Shown one piece after another: positions 38,348-46,432 of a DNA stretch of 64,000 nucleotides; position 1 is the stretch's first letter, and each line of letters starts with the position of its first letter. The position numbers were made by a program, and so were the translations under genes. The stretch is from Flavobacterium branchiicola. GTDB taxonomy: Bacteria; Bacteroidota; Bacteroidia; Flavobacteriales; Flavobacteriaceae. The notes below the pieces were generated by a model. It saw nothing but the letters and a program-made list of their open reading frames with translations. It had not been told where the DNA came from and ran no database searches. The stretch lies in assembly GCF_018383905.1 (NCBI RefSeq), contig NZ_JAGYWA010000003.1:398931-462930 (forward strand), written 5' to 3'.

Positions 38348-38908
38348 ATGAATATTTCCAATATTCTGGATTATATACACGAACTTCCTGAGCAATCAAA
38401 ATTGGCGCTGCAAAATAATATTAGCGAGATAGCTTTTCCTAAAGGACATATTCTTTTAAGAGCCAATAAGATAGAATCGAATATTTATTTGATAAAAAAA
38501 GGATTGGTCAGAGCTTTTATAGAAAGAGATAATGAGGTTACTTTTTGGTTTGGAAAAGAAGGAGAAACCATAATTTCGATGAAAAGTTACGTAGAAGATC
38601 AGCCAGGATATGAAACTATCGAACTTTTGGAAGATTGCGAATTATACGAACTTAAAACCGAAAATCTTAGAAAACTTTTTAATGAAGATGTACATATTGC
38701 CAATTGGGGAAGAAAATTTGCTGAAAAAGAACTGATAAAAACAGAAGAACGTTTAATTTCTAAACAATTCAAAAATGCTTCAGAACGTTATCTGGAACTC
38801 ATAAAAGACCATCCGGAACTGATTCAAAGAGTACAATTAGGACATATTGCTTCCTATCTAGGTATAACACAAGTGAGTTTAAGCAGAATCCGAGCAGAAT
38901 TAAAATAA
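38348..38908 (+). CDS. Crp/Fnr-family regulator
   Basis: A 186-residue protein with an N-terminal cyclic-nucleotide-binding-type beta barrel (FPKGHILLRANKIESNIYLIKKG) and a short C-terminal helix-turn-helix (LGHIASYLGITQVSLSRIRAEL, described in parts). The ATG at 38348 is preferred. The frame runs upstream to a TTG at 38264, but that part lies in the terminator hairpin. Typical of the Bacteroidota Crp subgroup found beside small exporters. It is 73 bp before an SMR exporter gene on the same strand and probably regulates it. Confidence 0.88.
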   Translation: MNISNILDYIHELPEQSKLALQNNISEIAFPKGHILLRANKIESNIYLIKKGLVRAFIERDNEVTFWFGKEGETIISMKSYVEDQPGYETIELLEDCELYELKTENLRKLFNEDVHIANWGRKFAEKELIKTEERLISKQFKNASERYLELIKDHPELIQRVQLGHIASYLGITQVSLSRIRAELK

Positions 38909-38981
38909 CTTCATTTTTTATCATTTGTTAAATTTTTTCTGAATTGGATAAAAGAACTTTGCACCACAAAATTTAACTATT

Positions 38982-39308
38982 ATGAACTGGATTATTTTAA
39001 TCATCGCGGGCTTATTTGAAGTGGCCTTTGCATCCTGCCTAGGAAAGGCAAAAGAAACATCAGGAAACGAAATGTATTATTGGTATATTGGATTTTTCAT
39101 TTCCTTAACTATAAGTATGATTTTATTAATGAAAGCTACAGAAACGCTTCCATTAGGAACCGCATACGCAGTATGGACAGGAATTGGAGCGGTTGGAACT
39201 GTTTTAGTGGGAATTTTTGTTTTTAAAGAACCTGCGGCTTTCTGGAGATTGTTCTTTTTAACTACTTTGGTGGGTTCTATTGTAGGACTGAAAGCGGTTT
39301 CTCATTAA
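38982..39308 (+). CDS. Small multidrug resistance exporter, SugE/Gdx-like
   Basis: A 108-residue inner-membrane protein with four helices and the essential Glu13 in AGLFEVAFA. The stretch LPLGTAYAVWTGIGAVG is that of the SugE/Gdx branch, whose best-studied members export guanidinium. No guanidine riboswitch is evident in the 73-bp leader. Probably controlled by the adjacent Crp-type protein. A strong terminator follows. Confidence 0.88.
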   Translation: MNWIILIIAGLFEVAFASCLGKAKETSGNEMYYWYIGFFISLTISMILLMKATETLPLGTAYAVWTGIGAVGTVLVGIFVFKEPAAFWRLFFLTTLVGSIVGLKAVSH

Positions 39309-39330
39309 TTGAAATAATATACTTTATGTA

Positions 39331-39376
39331 AACCTTTGTCAAAGTTTTGAAACTTTGACAAAGGTTTTTTGTTTTA
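39331..39376 (+). terminator. Intrinsic terminator of the SMR gene
   Basis: AACCTTTGTCAAAGTT pairs perfectly with AACTTTGACAAAGGTT around a 4-base loop, with TTTTTTGTTTT following. Confidence 0.9.
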
Positions 39377-39455
39377 AACACATAGAAACATAGATTTTTC
39401 CTTTCTCAAAAAGATAATTGAAAGAAACTAGTTTCTAACACATCGCTTTACGATA
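39372..39455. repeat. Truncated inverted-repeat element, copy C
   Basis: One end (TTTTAAACACATAGAAACAT, 39372) and the palindrome GAAACTAGTTTC (39424-39435) are present in the same orientation as copy D. The sequence breaks off inside the central palindrome at CACAT, then continues GCTTTACGATACAG into the tandem repeat. The other half is missing. Confidence 0.7.
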
Positions 39456-39882
39456 CAGTTTGTCATCCTGACGGAGGAAGGATCACACTAGTGTATCGAC
39501 AAAGATTGGCGATATACTTTGCGGAGTTTCGCGTGCGATTTACTTCGTCTGTTGCTATCGCTCGAGTCTCCTTACGTCGAAATGACAAGTTTGTGAAAAT
39601 GCGCACAGTTTGTCATCCTGACGAAGGAAGGATCACACTAATATGTCGACAAAGATTGGCGATATACTTTGCGGAGTTTCGCGTGCGATTTCTCCTTACG
39701 TCGAAATGACAAATGTTACGGGAATGTACACAGTTTGTCATCCTGACGAAGGAAGGATCACACTAGTATGTCGACAAAGATTGGCGGTATACTTTGCGGA
39801 GTTTCGCGTGCGATTTACTTCGTCTGTCGCTATCGCTCGAGTCTCCTTACGTCGAAATGACAAGTTTGTGGGAATTCGCATA
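39456..39882. repeat. Three tandem copies of a 125-150 bp repeat
   Basis: Units begin at 39456, 39606 and 39731 with CAGTTTGTCATCCTGACG and end with CCTTACGTCGAAATGACAA. All share GACAAAGATTGGCG and TTTGCGGAGTTTCGCGTGCG. The middle unit lacks about 26 bp (ACTTCGTCTG...CTCGAG). The ends (GTCATCCTGACG... and ...CGTCGAAATGAC) are imperfect inverted repeats. Open frames through it on both strands follow the repeat and are not genes. The remaining sequence to 40040 shows no gene. Confidence 0.8.
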
Positions 39883-40040
39883 GTTTTACAATTCCGAACT
39901 TTGCGTTTTGGATTTTGGAATTTAAAATTTGAGATTTCAAAAAACAACTAATGCATTTTCTGCATCACCTGATAAAAAAATAGCATTTTATGTCATTATT
40001 AACTCTTTTATCTTTGTCAAAAATTAAAGCATAAAATAAA

Positions 40041-40487
40041 ATGACATTTAGCCACACCATTAAATCCTTTGACGAATTAACCAATCACGAATTGTACAAT
40101 ATGCTTCGTTTAAGAACTGAAGTTTTTGTGGTCGAACAAAACTGTCCGTATCAGGATTTGGATAATAAAGACCAGAAAAGTTTTCATTTATTATACTATG
40201 TTGATAACCAGTTATCAGGCGTAACACGTTTGGTTCCTTCTGGTTTATCTTACGATGAAATCTCTATTGGAAGAGTTGTTATTGCACCATCACACCGCGG
40301 ATTAGGTTTAGGGAAAAAATTAATGGAAGCGTCAATTTCAGGCTGTGAGAAAAAATTTGGAAATGCGCCAATCAGAATTAGTGCGCAATATCATTTATCA
40401 AACTTCTATCAGTCGCTTGGATTTATTGAGCAAGGTGAAGTTTATGATGAAGACGGGATTCCGCATATCGAAATGTTGAGAGCTTAA
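40041..40487 (+). CDS. elaA: ElaA-like GNAT acetyltransferase
   Basis: A 148-residue acyltransferase strongly resembling E. coli ElaA: LRTEVFVVEQNCPYQDLDNKD, IGRVVIAPSHRGLGLGKKLM with the acetyl-CoA loop RGLGLGK, YHLSNFYQSLGF, and EVYDEDGIPHIEM. The natural substrate of ElaA is not firmly known. Single gene, convergent with the LysR gene 4 bp away. Confidence 0.88.
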   Translation: MTFSHTIKSFDELTNHELYNMLRLRTEVFVVEQNCPYQDLDNKDQKSFHLLYYVDNQLSGVTRLVPSGLSYDEISIGRVVIAPSHRGLGLGKKLMEASISGCEKKFGNAPIRISAQYHLSNFYQSLGFIEQGEVYDEDGIPHIEMLRA

Positions 40488-40490
40488 TGT

Positions 40491-41354
40491 TTACGGAATA
40501 ATCAATTTTAAAACATTGGCTAAAACCGGATTATGATCTTCCATTCGCCAATTGATATATAAATCGGTTTCCAGTGGTAATTTGATAAATCGAATTCCTG
40601 AAATTTCATGAAAAAGATACGAATCGGGTAAGATTGCAATTCCAAGTCCTTTTCGGACCAGAGCGATAATCGCTGAGCCAAATTCGGAATGAAGATAGAC
40701 TTCGGGAGCATCCTCAAAAGAACGAAACAATCGTTGGATAAGGTCGCTGTAACTGCTGCCTTCGTCATTGGTTGGCAAGATAAACTTTTGAGAAGCAAGC
40801 GTTTCTTTGGTCAGATCTTCCGGTGTTTTATAAGGATGATTTTCGGGAACTACAATTGCCAGATTATCGGTATGTATTTTTTCCGAACGAATATCTTTAT
40901 CAGTATTAATATCTCTTGTAATAGCAAGATCGATTTTATAATTTCGAAGTAAATCCTGCTGATGCTCATAAAGCACCTGAACCAATTTGATTTTAAGTTT
41001 TGGAAATACTTCAGAAATACGGGACAAAATATCCGGCATTATAGAAGCCGAAATAGAATCGGGATGCGAAATGGTAATGGTGCCACTCTCTCCCAATTGA
41101 ATCTGACGGGCAGATTGATGAATAAATTCCAATTTACTCATTTCTACTTCCCATTTTTCTTTTAGGAATTGACCTGCAGCTGTTAGTTTGACATTGCGTT
41201 TATTACGTTCAAACAACTGAACACCAAGCTGATTCTCTAAGGACTGAATCTGGCGACTTAATGCAGATTGTGTAATATTCATTTTTCCGGCGGTGTTCCA
41301 GAAATGAAGTTCGCGTGATAACGCCAAAAAATATTTAATTTGCTGTAAATCCAT
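40491..41354 (-). CDS. LysR-family transcriptional regulator
   Basis: A 287-residue protein with an N-terminal winged HTH (QIKYFLALSRELHFWNTAGKM, then TQSALSRQIQSLENQLGVQLF, as separate parts) and a periplasmic-binding-protein-like effector domain from about residue 90. It is divergent from a GNAT gene and an EamA transporter gene with 62 bp between, the usual layout for a LysR regulator and its target. It probably controls that pair. Effector unknown. Confidence 0.9.
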   Translation of the reverse strand: MDLQQIKYFLALSRELHFWNTAGKMNITQSALSRQIQSLENQLGVQLFERNKRNVKLTAAGQFLKEKWEVEMSKLEFIHQSARQIQLGESGTITISHPDSISASIMPDILSRISEVFPKLKIKLVQVLYEHQQDLLRNYKIDLAITRDINTDKDIRSEKIHTDNLAIVVPENHPYKTPEDLTKETLASQKFILPTNDEGSSYSDLIQRLFRSFEDAPEVYLHSEFGSAIIALVRKGLGIAILPDSYLFHEISGIRFIKLPLETDLYINWRMEDHNPVLANVLKLIIP

Positions 41355-41416
41355 TGATGCAATTTACGCATTTATCAAGAACAAAAAACAGGTTTTAATG
41401 CATTAATAAAATTATC

Positions 41417-41938
41417 ATGAATACTTTAAAAATAAAAAAAGCAACTATAGACGATGTGACTAAACTGCAATCCATCGGTAGACAAACTTTTTCTGAAACA
41501 TTTGACGATGCAAATGATGATGAAAATATGATTCTATATCTGGATAAAAGTTTTGCGATTGACAAACTGACTTCTGAACTGATTAACCCTGCTTCATATT
41601 TTTATCTGGCAGAATTAAACGAACAAGTGATTGGTTATCTAAAATTAAATACTGGCGATGCTCAAACCGAAAAGCAGGAAAATAATACTTTGGAAATTGA
41701 ACGTATTTATGTAGCAAAGGAATTTCACGGAAAAAAAGTAGCGCAGGAACTTTATGCTCAGGCGATTCAAACGGCCGAAGAAATAAAGGCTTCTTATATA
41801 TGGCTGGGTGTTTGGGAAAAGAATTTCAGGGCAGTTAGTTTTTATACCAAAAATGGTTTTGTTCAATTTGACACCCATATTTTCCGATTAGGAAATGACG
41901 AACAAACCGATTTAATGATGAAAAAGGTTTTAATTTAA
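41417..41938 (+). CDS. GNAT-family N-acetyltransferase
   Basis: A 173-residue protein with the GNAT core: IERIYVAKEFHGKKVAQELY, where the acetyl-CoA loop is HGKKVA, and SYIWLGVWEKNFRAVSFYTKNGF. It resembles spermidine/PaiA-type and other small-amine acetyltransferases. Directly followed after 20 bp by the transporter gene, suggesting modification and export of the same kind of compound. Confidence 0.85.
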   Translation: MNTLKIKKATIDDVTKLQSIGRQTFSETFDDANDDENMILYLDKSFAIDKLTSELINPASYFYLAELNEQVIGYLKLNTGDAQTEKQENNTLEIERIYVAKEFHGKKVAQELYAQAIQTAEEIKASYIWLGVWEKNFRAVSFYTKNGFVQFDTHIFRLGNDEQTDLMMKKVLI

Positions 41939-41958
41939 AATTTCTGATTCCCTGACAA

Positions 41959-42846
41959 ATGGAAAGAAAACAACTTTTATTGATTTTACTAATTATTGGA
42001 ACCGCTTTTTGGGGTGTTTCTTATTCGGTTACCAAAATGGCGATTGGAGCTGATTCGCCCAATACTTTTTTATTTTATCGTTTCTTTCTGGCCGTAATTG
42101 TATTAAGTATTATTTTCTGGAAATACGTTAAGGATACTAACTGGGACTATATTAAAACAGGTTTTATTCTTGCTGTTCCGATGTTTTTGGGTATTCAACT
42201 GCAAACGGTAGGATTAAAATATACAGACGCTTCACAATGTTCTTTTGTTGCCGGATTAACGGTAATCATTATTCCGTTACTAAAATTGGCACTTTATAAA
42301 ACCAATGCTTCATTAAAAATATGGATTGCGGCTTTGACTGCTTTAACAGGTTTATTCATCATTGCCATAAAAGAAAAATTCACCATTAACCCCGGAGATT
42401 TATTTACTATTGCCGGAGCATTTGCATTTGCGGTTTATTTGATTACGGTCGAGAAACATTCCGCTTTAAAAAACCTTTTATATTGCATTGTACCGATGTT
42501 TGCATTTTGTGCGCTTTTTGCATTCTTTCTTGCGCTTGCAGATTCTCAGTCGCAATGGTTTCCAAAAAATGATACTTTCTGGATTGGCGTTATTTATTGC
42601 GCATTGTTTTCTACGGCTTATATGTATACGGTTTCGAATATTTCGCAACGTTATTTATCAGCAGAACGTGTGGCTGTAATTTATTTGTTTGAACCAGTAT
42701 TTGGTGCAATCGGAGCCTTTTTTATTTTGGGAGAAAACCTTTCCTGGCGATTACTTTTGGGCGGAAGTCTGATTTTTGCCGCGACAATTATATCAGAAGT
42801 AAATTTAAAAAAAAACAAGCTAAGAGTTTTAATTAGAAAAAATTAA
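41959..42846 (+). CDS. EamA/DMT-family transporter
   Basis: A 295-residue inner-membrane protein of ten helices in two EamA repeats (first from ILLIIGTAFWGVSYSVTKMA, second from GDLFTIAGAFAFAVYLITVE). Typical of metabolite exporters such as RhaT/YdcZ relatives. Second gene of the LysR-linked pair. Confidence 0.88.
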   Translation: MERKQLLLILLIIGTAFWGVSYSVTKMAIGADSPNTFLFYRFFLAVIVLSIIFWKYVKDTNWDYIKTGFILAVPMFLGIQLQTVGLKYTDASQCSFVAGLTVIIIPLLKLALYKTNASLKIWIAALTALTGLFIIAIKEKFTINPGDLFTIAGAFAFAVYLITVEKHSALKNLLYCIVPMFAFCALFAFFLALADSQSQWFPKNDTFWIGVIYCALFSTAYMYTVSNISQRYLSAERVAVIYLFEPVFGAIGAFFILGENLSWRLLLGGSLIFAATIISEVNLKKNKLRVLIRKN

Positions 42847-42928
42847 TCTAAATCACTTTATTAAACTTGTGCTTACTTCAACAATTTTATTAAAGTACAA
42901 ACTCTTAGCATACAAACAATAAACTATT

Positions 42929-44218
42929 CTATTTTAACCAACTGTTTAATTTATCCATAATTATTGCCTGATCTTTTTCAGGGAAATTTTTCACACGTGT
43001 TGCATGACTTCCTCCGGGAAGAACCATCTTTAGGGCATCTACATTTGCCTTTGGCGTTGGCGAACAGGAATACCAGGTGTCATAACCACCATAAATGTAA
43101 AGAATATTGTTCCCTTTGTTTTCTACATATTTGCGTACTTTTTTAATATACTCCGGATTGTATTTGATCACTACATCTTTTGGCGCAAAACGATCATTTG
43201 AAGTACTTTTTACCACTTTTAATAAATCTGCCACCGGAGAAAAATCAAATCCGTAATACCCCAACTCGCTTAAATGCTGATAGTAAGATGGCAAATAATT
43301 GTAATACATTTTATCGTTGTAGGTTGCTACACCCACAATTTGATTCAGATAATTAAAAAGTTCTTTTGGAGAAGCACTTACAGAAGGAATTTCATCGCAT
43401 TTTCCTCCCCATTGCCAAAACGAAAAAGGGAATTCTAAAGTAGCATATTCCAACGCTTCTTCCATTGAAACTATAGTAAATTTCATTTTTTTCTCCGTAG
43501 CATAATCAGCAAAAGCAGTCATTACCGCCGCTCTGTTTTCCAGAACTGCTCTTTGAAACGCAGTTACTTTTGCTCTGCATTCCGGTGTTCCAACCGTTTT
43601 GGTATGTTCTACTGTTCTGGGATCTTCGCAAGTATTAATCAACGGAGCAACATAAGGCATGGCAACATCTACATCTTTTGGATATTTTGATTTATAGATT
43701 AAAGAAGTTTCTCCGCCTTTACTAATTCCGGTAGAAATCCATTTTCCTACATATAGTTTTTTTAATTGGGTAACAATTCCATGATAATCGGCAATGGCCT
43801 GATCGTTTGTTAAATATTCCCACGGAATCGGATTAGGTCTTGATTTTCCGTAAAAACGGTATTCTACAGCCACCTGATTTGCATGCAATAAACTGCTTAC
43901 TTCGCTTTTAATATTTCCGGTATTATAACCGTGTGTTTCAATCACCATTGGTTTATTAAAATCAACATGCGACAAATAAATATAATGCTGAAAAGTTCCT
44001 TTTTCTGGATGTTTATGATCCAGAGGTTCATCTAAAATGATCTGATACGATTCTGTATAACTTTCTAAATTTTCTATTGGTGTGATAACTGCTTTAGGAA
44101 ATAATTCAGTTAATTTTTGCTGTAATCCAGAAGTTGTTTTTACCAATTCCTGTGCCGAAGCAAAAAAGCAATTCAGACAAATAAAAAGAATTAAAGTAAT
44201 GGACCATTTTTTATTCAT
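42929..44218 (-). CDS. Secreted S37-type (PS-10) tripeptidyl aminopeptidase-like serine peptidase
   Basis: 429 residues from the ATG at 44218, giving a clean signal peptide (MNKKWSITLILFICLNCF, cut after FASAQ). The nucleophile motif is GISKGGETS, as in S37 enzymes (GxSKGG), after an alpha/beta-hydrolase core (HGYN, EYRFYGKSRP). A late GGYDTWYS and GGSHATR supply the likely Asp and His. S37 members release tripeptides or act on proline-containing N-termini. Its nearest neighbours are peptidases too, which fits peptide feeding. The family call is by motif; S28 is an alternative relative. Confidence 0.75.
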   Translation of the reverse strand: MNKKWSITLILFICLNCFFASAQELVKTTSGLQQKLTELFPKAVITPIENLESYTESYQIILDEPLDHKHPEKGTFQHYIYLSHVDFNKPMVIETHGYNTGNIKSEVSSLLHANQVAVEYRFYGKSRPNPIPWEYLTNDQAIADYHGIVTQLKKLYVGKWISTGISKGGETSLIYKSKYPKDVDVAMPYVAPLINTCEDPRTVEHTKTVGTPECRAKVTAFQRAVLENRAAVMTAFADYATEKKMKFTIVSMEEALEYATLEFPFSFWQWGGKCDEIPSVSASPKELFNYLNQIVGVATYNDKMYYNYLPSYYQHLSELGYYGFDFSPVADLLKVVKSTSNDRFAPKDVVIKYNPEYIKKVRKYVENKGNNILYIYGGYDTWYSCSPTPKANVDALKMVLPGGSHATRVKNFPEKDQAIIMDKLNSWLK

Positions 44219-44431
44219 TGTAATATCGTTTAATTGAATTTTTAAAATTACATTCATTACAAGGCTAAAACTGATACTATATTATCCCTAAATTATAATA
44301 TTTTAACTAGTTGTAGTCAAGATACAGCAATCCCGGAATAATAGTTTAATTTTAATGCAAAACTGATTCAAAAATTATGGCGAAGGAATCAGAAATTAAT
44401 AACATATAAACCTCTAAAAAAAACAAAACAA

Positions 44432-45649
44432 ATGGCAATTGGAGTTGGCGGTTCAACCGTAAGTATCGAATTAGACAAAATACAAAACATGACACTTGAT
44501 GTCAAACCTATAACAGTAGCAGAGTATCAGTCACGTATTAAAAAAGCGACTGCATTACTAAAAGAAGAAAATTGCAAAGCGGCTTACTTTCATGCCGGAA
44601 CGAACTTATACTATTTTACAGGAACAAAATGGAATCCTTCTGAAAGAATGGTTGGTGCTTTGGTTTTTGAAGATGGAAGCGTCGAATATATTGTACCAAA
44701 ATTTGAGGAAGGTACTTTTAAAGCTTACAAACAGGTTGACGGAAATCTGAATTTCTGGGAAGAACATGAAAATCCGTATCAGTTATTTGGCAGTATTTTA
44801 GAAAGAAAAGGAATTAAAACCGGAACAATTGCCTTAGACGAATCGGCTCCTTATTTTTTAATTGATGGTGTAAGCAAAACAAATCCGGATTATCAGTTTG
44901 TAACTGCACAACCAATCACAGCGGGCTGCAGAATGCATAAATCGGATAATGAAATTGCGATTATCCAACAGGCAAAAGATATTACAATGGTAGTTCTAAA
45001 AGCTGCTGCACGTATTTTGCATCCGGGGATTGAAGCTAAAACGGTAATTGATTTTGTAAATAATGCCCATATTAAAGCAGGAATTCCGTCTGGTTCTTTT
45101 TTCTGTATTGTTCTTTTTTCTGATGACTCACAATATCCTCATGGTGTAAGTGCTCCGCAAAATTTAAAAGATAATGATATCGTTTTAATTGATACAGGTT
45201 GTCGTTTAGAAGGTTATTTGTCTGACATTACCCGAACTTTTGTTTACGGAACTCCAACTGAAGCTCACCGTAAAATATGGAATCTGGAAAAAGCAACTCA
45301 AAAAGCGGCTTTTGATGCTGCTCAGATTGGTGCAACTTGTGGTTCTGTGGATGATGCAGCAAGAAAAGTTCTGTCGGAAGCCGGATTAAGCGGAGATTAT
45401 GAAATTCCGGGATTACCGCATCGTGTAGGTCATGGTACTGGTTTAGATATTCACGAATATCCTTATTTGGTAAGAGGAAATCAAACAATTTTAAGAGAAG
45501 GAATGGTGGTAAGTAATGAGCCTATGATTTGCATTCCGGGACAATTCGGAATTCGACACGAAGATCATTTTTATATGACTGCCAATGGGCCGAAATGGTT
45601 TACTACGCCTATGGAAAGTATTGATAATCCGTTTGGTATTCAGGAATAA
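44432..45649 (+). CDS. M24 peptidase, Xaa-Pro dipeptidase/aminopeptidase type
   Basis: A 405-residue cytoplasmic protein with a creatinase-like N-terminal domain (VAEYQSRIKKATALLKEENC) and a pita-bread catalytic domain. The five metal ligands are visible: Asp in LIDTGC, Asp in SDITRTF, His in GHGTGLDIHE, Glu in VSNEPM and Glu in RHEDH. It cleaves before or after proline. Monocistronic with its own terminator. It adds a proline-specific activity to those in the hydroxyproline operon. Confidence 0.88.
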   Translation: MAIGVGGSTVSIELDKIQNMTLDVKPITVAEYQSRIKKATALLKEENCKAAYFHAGTNLYYFTGTKWNPSERMVGALVFEDGSVEYIVPKFEEGTFKAYKQVDGNLNFWEEHENPYQLFGSILERKGIKTGTIALDESAPYFLIDGVSKTNPDYQFVTAQPITAGCRMHKSDNEIAIIQQAKDITMVVLKAAARILHPGIEAKTVIDFVNNAHIKAGIPSGSFFCIVLFSDDSQYPHGVSAPQNLKDNDIVLIDTGCRLEGYLSDITRTFVYGTPTEAHRKIWNLEKATQKAAFDAAQIGATCGSVDDAARKVLSEAGLSGDYEIPGLPHRVGHGTGLDIHEYPYLVRGNQTILREGMVVSNEPMICIPGQFGIRHEDHFYMTANGPKWFTTPMESIDNPFGIQE

Positions 45650-45675
45650 TCAGCAAGGAATTAATTACTAATAAT

Positions 45676-45900
45676 TTAACCCGTTGGGCGAAATAGCACG
45701 CTGATTAAACAGATTCGCCTTACGAAAACACGGATATTTAATATTCCGTAGGAATATTTCATTGGTAGTAGAAAAAATCATATTATTTTGCATTGTGTTC
45801 CATAGGAACACCTAATTAGCTTTATTAATCAAACGTTCCTACGGAACGTATAATCATAATTCAAATTTAATTCTACCGATGAGGCATTCCTACGGAATGA
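45676..45900. repeat. TTCC-NNN-GGAA palindromes and a solo element end
   Basis: The 783-bp gap between the M24 and M43 genes has no gene. At 45676 is a solo arm TTTAACCCGTTGGGCG, like the outer end of copy F. Four short palindromes follow: ATATTCCGTAGGAATAT (45741), TGTTCCATAGGAACA (45796), CGTTCCTACGGAACG (45834) and CATTCCTACGGAATG (45885). The core is constant and the outer stem bases vary in a paired way. Confidence 0.65.
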
Positions 45901-45926
45901 ATTATTTCAGAGAACATATTTAAAAC

Positions 45927-45962
45927 AAAAAGAGGTCGTCTAAAAAAACGACCTCTTTTTTT
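45927..45962 (+). terminator. Intrinsic terminator of the M24 peptidase gene
   Basis: AGAGGTCGT pairs with ACGACCTCT around a loop of As, followed by seven Ts. Confidence 0.8.
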
Positions 45963-46063
45963 GCTATTACAGAGCTGCAATCTCCAAATACACTGCACTT
46001 TTTTAATTGCTTACAGTCTCAACTGAAGGTTTTAAAATAGTATAATATAAAGGGCTTTAGCAC

Positions 46064-46322
46064 AATGTCATTAAGTTAAGTTTTTTTTTTAAAACAAAAT
46101 TATTCTCGCAAAGGCGCCAAGACGCAAAGTTTTAAACACAATATTGTCTTTTCGAGGAACGAGAAATCGCACAAGAAACTCGACAAAGATTGGCGACAAA
46201 CTTTTCGGAATCCCGCGTGTGATTTCTCGTTCCTCAAAATGACAAAACCTTTGCGTCTTAGCGCCTTTGCGAGAGATTTATTCTATAAAATAGCATGGCT
46301 GTTTCCTTAACTTAATGACATT
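46064..46322. repeat. Three nested inverted repeats
   Basis: Outer pair AATGTCATTAAGTTAAG (46064-46080) and its exact complement (46306-46322), 17 bp perfect. Middle pair of 25 bp, 24 matching (46105-46129 and 46249-46273; CTCGCAAAGGCGC...). Inner pair of 27 bp, 24 matching (46146-46172 and 46217-46243; ...GAGGAACGAGAAATC). The inner one is related to the tandem repeat at 39.5 kb (both contain GACAAAGATTGGCGA). Confidence 0.8.
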
Positions 46323-46371
46323 GAAATTCATCCGTTTTCTCCGGTTAAAACCGGAGGCCACTCCATAAACT

Positions 46372-46415
46372 AAAAAACTGCCCGAAATTACCTTTCGGAC
46401 AGTCTTTACTTTTAA
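46372..46415 (-). terminator. Intrinsic terminator of the M43 protease gene
   Basis: On the minus strand ACTGTCCGAAA pairs with TTTCGGGCAGT and is followed by TTTTTTAG. Just beyond it, CTCCGGTTAAAACCGGAG (46339-46356) is another REP-like stem. Confidence 0.75.
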
Positions 46416-46432
46416 CCAAATCTACCAAATTA

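Noticed and set aside
39491..39951. Open frames on both strands through the triple repeat
   Set aside because: Their sequence simply repeats with the DNA units and resembles no protein; termini are set by the repeat.
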